From Lentisphaeria bacterium UBA1791 (GTDB taxonomy: Bacteria > Verrucomicrobiota > Lentisphaeria > Victivallales > Victivallaceae), in the NCBI GenBank assembly GCA_002314455.1, contig DCFZ01000055.1:6872-70871 (forward strand): a stretch of 64,000 bases of DNA, given 5' to 3'. The notes under the pieces are model-generated. The model saw only the letters and a program-made list of their open reading frames with translations, made no database searches and was not told where the DNA came from. Below, in pieces: positions 63,965-64,000 of the stretch (its first letter is position 1; the number at the start of each line of letters is the position of its first letter). The translations under genes and the position numbers were made by a program.

Positions 63965-64000
63965 CTCTAATATACCATCAAAAAACACTCAAATCAAAAC
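63965..64000 (-). CRISPR. terminal CRISPR repeat (array continues beyond the window)
   Basis: Only one repeat is visible, so it is inferred. Minus-strand reading starts GTTTTGATTTGAGTGT, with 11 nt perfectly complementary to the tracrRNA anti-repeat, and the GTTTT start is common for type II repeats. A length of 36 is assumed from the family; the true ends cannot be set without a second copy. Near its minus-strand 3' end it carries TGGTATATT, an extended -10. Confidence 0.65.
63970..63982 (-). promoter_or_regulatory. extended -10 element inside the CRISPR repeat (minus strand)
   Basis: TGGTATATT on the minus strand, within the predicted repeat, would start transcription in the adjacent spacer and towards the cas genes. 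It matches the repeat-embedded promoters known in Neisseria II-C arrays. Confidence 0.55.

Noticed and set aside
1..64000. tRNA or rRNA genes
   Set aside because: Intergenic stretches were read for cloverleaf and T-loop patterns; none was convincing.

Overview
The window is a gene-dense, GC-rich bacterial chromosome segment with tight operons and many ATGA or TGATG overlaps. Vegetative promoters are easy to read: about a dozen show a TTGnnn box, 16-17 bp, then usually TATATT. Rubredoxin, a PPi-type phosphofructokinase, HydE and a hydrogenase-related membrane complex suggest an anaerobe. DapB, FtsW, MurG and a glutamate-racemase-like enzyme indicate a peptidoglycan-containing diderm-like cell. 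The overall flavour fits the PVC group (Lentisphaerota/Verrucomicrobiota), but that is an impression and no marker here proves it.

Layout. 1-3.8 kb: SNF2 helicase end, miaA, pnp. 3.9-9.0 kb: a five-gene operon of unknown purpose (PIG-L deacetylase, CapA-like protein, Asp/Glu racemase, MFS transporter, D-Ala-D-Ala-ligase-like ATP-grasp enzyme). 9.0-11.5 kb: a fragment of a phage/mobile-element polyvalent protein (nuclease-like, methyltransferase and HExxH parts) with both ends lost. 11.5-17.0 kb: dus (minus), then pfp-gatC-gatA-ruvC-tatD. 17.1-24.2 kb: a six-gene membrane complex resembling hydrogenase-4/complex I whose large subunit lacks the Ni-binding cysteines (Ehr type). 24.2-26.2 kb: two divergent gene remnants (AraC regulator and GH31 glycosidase) joined through their missing 5' ends. 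26.2-31.8 kb: argG and a ferric-iron-type ABC transporter. 31.8-40.7 kb: a hypothetical gene, a DEDDh exonuclease, and the dapB-ATP cone-SGNH-folE-dtd-UAP-ftsW-murG run. 40.7-43.7 kb (minus): queF-argJ-purQ-hdeD. 43.9-46.1 kb: rubredoxin, lipoprotein, DUF2062, dprA. 46.0-51.2 kb (minus): ampG-like, pepF, hydE and a stand-alone GMP-synthase ATPase subunit. 51.4-57.6 kb (minus): a sugar/housekeeping operon. 57.8-59.3 kb (minus): efp and epmA.

59.4-64.0 kb is an AT-richer island holding a complete type II-C CRISPR-Cas locus: cas9 (1035 aa, all catalytic residues visible), cas1 and cas2. Downstream, on the minus strand, is a very compact tracrRNA gene with a consensus promoter, an 11-nt perfect anti-repeat, one large hairpin and a U-tract. 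The window ends in what looks like the first repeat of the array. Read on the minus strand, that repeat carries an extended -10 (TGGTATATT) near its 3' end, the design known from Neisseria in which each repeat starts its own crRNA. This locus is the most interesting part of the window.
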